Source: Bacteroidetes bacterium 43-93 (GTDB lineage Bacteria > Bacteroidota > Bacteroidia > Chitinophagales > Chitinophagaceae). Taken from it: a DNA stretch of 64,000 nt. Positions 63,056 through 64,000 of the stretch are shown in pieces. The notes below the pieces were generated by a model. The model had not been told where the DNA came from. It did not search any database and was given only the letters and a program-made list of their open reading frames with translations. The stretch covers positions 289,463-353,462 of the forward strand of contig MKUO01000018.1 of the NCBI GenBank assembly GCA_001897855.1. Direction: 5' to 3'. Position numbers and translations under genes: made by a program. How positions within the stretch are numbered: position 1 is the first letter of the stretch; the number at the start of each line of letters is the position of its first letter.

Positions 63056-64000
63056 TCATATCTTAGTAATATTCACTTCAACTGGGTTTACAATTACACC
63101 GACACCATCCGTCTTATAAATACGTGAATCAAAAATGTCTGACGTTGATGAAATATTCAATCTCATACAATCTTCCAAGTATTGGATACTTGCTCCTCTT
63201 GTAGATAATCCAATAACTAGTTGGTAATCTCCCGTTGCAAGTATAACCTCTTCGAAAATAAATTCTGCATTGTAAAGGCCTTTTTTTGCGTCTATAGGAG
63301 CACTCCACACAGTCCATAGTGGCATTTCTTGCGAGGTAATTATACCCACCGCAATTCTGAATTCGGAGAAATCTTGTAACAACTGAAATTGTGCTACAAC
63401 CTTCCACGGCCTTCCAACAGGAATTTCCTCGATATTCTGTTCATCTAGAGTTTTAACATCTATACGTTTAACGAAACCTGTTAAATGAGTATTGTTTTCG
63501 TCGGTTTCAAATACTAAACTACTTTGTAGTGTTTTATTATTTAAATATGCTCCTATAACAGCTGGGGTATCATTGTGCATTAAGAGCGAGCCTTCTTTAA
63601 GATAAAGACATGTATTACACAACTTCTGAATCATATGCATATTATGACTCACGAACAACACTGTCCTGCCTTGTCCTTTACTTACCTCGCCCATCTTACC
63701 AAGACATTTTTTCTGAAACTCCGCATCACCTACTGCCAGCACTTCGTCCACTATCAATATCTCCGATATCAGATGCGCCGCAACAGCAAACGCAAGGCGC
63801 ACATACATACCGCTGCTATATCTTTTTACAGGCGTATCTATATACCGCTCAATACCACTAAAATCAATGATCTCATCCAGCCGCCGGTCTATCTCCTTTT
63901 TCCTCATACCAAGAATAGTACCATTCAGGTATATATTCTCACGTCCCGTCAATTCCGGGTGAAACCCTGTTCCAACCTCCAGCAAACTGGCTATGCGGCC
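63056..64000 (-). CDS. Wzt-type polysaccharide ABC transporter ATPase (5' part outside window)
   Basis: The last 314 residues are in the window and the frame is open to the right edge. The N-terminus with Walker A is missing. Visible are the region LLEVGTGFHPELTGRENI, the signature YSSGMYVRLAFAVA, Walker B ILIVDEVLAVGD and the H-loop VLFVSHN. About 180 further residues match a Wzt C-terminal carbohydrate-binding domain (VVAQFQLLQDFSEFRIAVGI, AEFIFEEVILATGDYQLVIG). Wzt pairs with the permease Wzm to export lipid-linked polysaccharide across the inner membrane. The C-terminal domain recognises the glycan end, often a terminal modification such as a methyl group, which fits the neighbouring FkbM gene. 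Confidence 0.9.
   Translation of the reverse strand, partial: GRIASLLEVGTGFHPELTGRENIYLNGTILGMRKKEIDRRLDEIIDFSGIERYIDTPVKRYSSGMYVRLAFAVAAHLISEILIVDEVLAVGDAEFQKKCLGKMGEVSKGQGRTVLFVSHNMHMIQKLCNTCLYLKEGSLLMHNDTPAVIGAYLNNKTLQSSLVFETDENNTHLTGFVKRIDVKTLDEQNIEEIPVGRPWKVVAQFQLLQDFSEFRIAVGIITSQEMPLWTVWSAPIDAKKGLYNAEFIFEEVILATGDYQLVIGLSTRGASIQYLEDCMRLNISSTSDIFDSRIYKTDGVGVIVNPVEVNITKI

Noticed and set aside
1-64000. tRNA, rRNA, insertion sequences, prophage or integrase genes
   Set aside because: None recognised on either strand; no transposase or integrase motifs and no tRNA-like cloverleaf were noticed. A tRNA or Rfam scan would be needed to exclude small RNAs.

Overview
The window looks like a chromosomal segment of a Bacteroidota bacterium, most likely a Chitinophagaceae-type member of the Sphingobacteriia/Chitinophagia. 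This rests on sequence features, not a database match. Three secreted proteins end in type IX secretion (T9SS) sorting domains. The clear promoters have the Bacteroidota TAnnTTTG -7 box instead of a sigma-70 -10 box. GC content is moderate, and AT-rich towards the right end.

Region 1 (1-25,051) is mostly housekeeping. It begins with the 5' part of a membrane glycosyltransferase (minus strand, TTG start). A T9SS cargo protein and a peroxiredoxin follow, then groES-groEL with a terminator and a DUF998-type membrane protein. A membrane protein/XRE regulator pair has three operator-like repeats at its promoter. An SRPBCC-ArsR-SRPBCC operon has its own operators. Then come a LOG-family hydrolase, an SpmA-SpmB-like fusion, a two-component system and a sugar nucleotidyltransferase. 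A minus-strand run carries pyrC, a short MutS-like protein, an active rhomboid, a degenerate rhomboid, an EEP-family protein, cysS, an MsbA-like exporter and galE.

Region 2 (25,123-36,779, plus strand) is cell-surface: a Wzi-like outer-membrane protein and two very large tandem paralogous T9SS adhesins of about 1,570 and 1,520 residues. Each adhesin has a different N-terminal domain, one shared Ig-like module, a GEVED domain, ten collinear Ig-like modules and a sorting domain. Strong terminators separate them.

Region 3 (36,927-64,000, all minus strand, continuing past the right edge) is one long surface-polysaccharide cluster. In transcription order it encodes a Wzt-type ABC ATPase (partial), a FkbM methyltransferase, a GT11 fucosyltransferase, GT2/GT4 enzymes, an adenylation enzyme, a GNAT protein, an acyl carrier protein and a hexapeptide acyltransferase. 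These are followed by WbpG-like and HisF-like amidination proteins, WbpB/WbpD/WbpE-like enzymes for a 2,3-diamino uronic acid, five more glycosyltransferases, a Wzy-like protein, another GT4, a NodU-type carbamoyltransferase, a GT4, and PglC/PglD/PglE-like enzymes. The predicted glycan starts on a bacillosamine-like sugar. It probably contains a diacetamido- or acetamidino-uronic acid and fucose, with aminoacyl/acyl, carbamoyl and possibly methyl decorations.

The most interesting candidate system is the adenylation enzyme-GNAT-ACP-acyltransferase module next to the diamino-uronate genes, in a genome that makes T9SS cargo. In Porphyromonas and Tannerella the sugar that anchors T9SS cargo is an N-aminoacylated product of the Wbp pathway. 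The module may therefore be another way to aminoacylate such a sugar, though it could equally just decorate an O-antigen or capsule.
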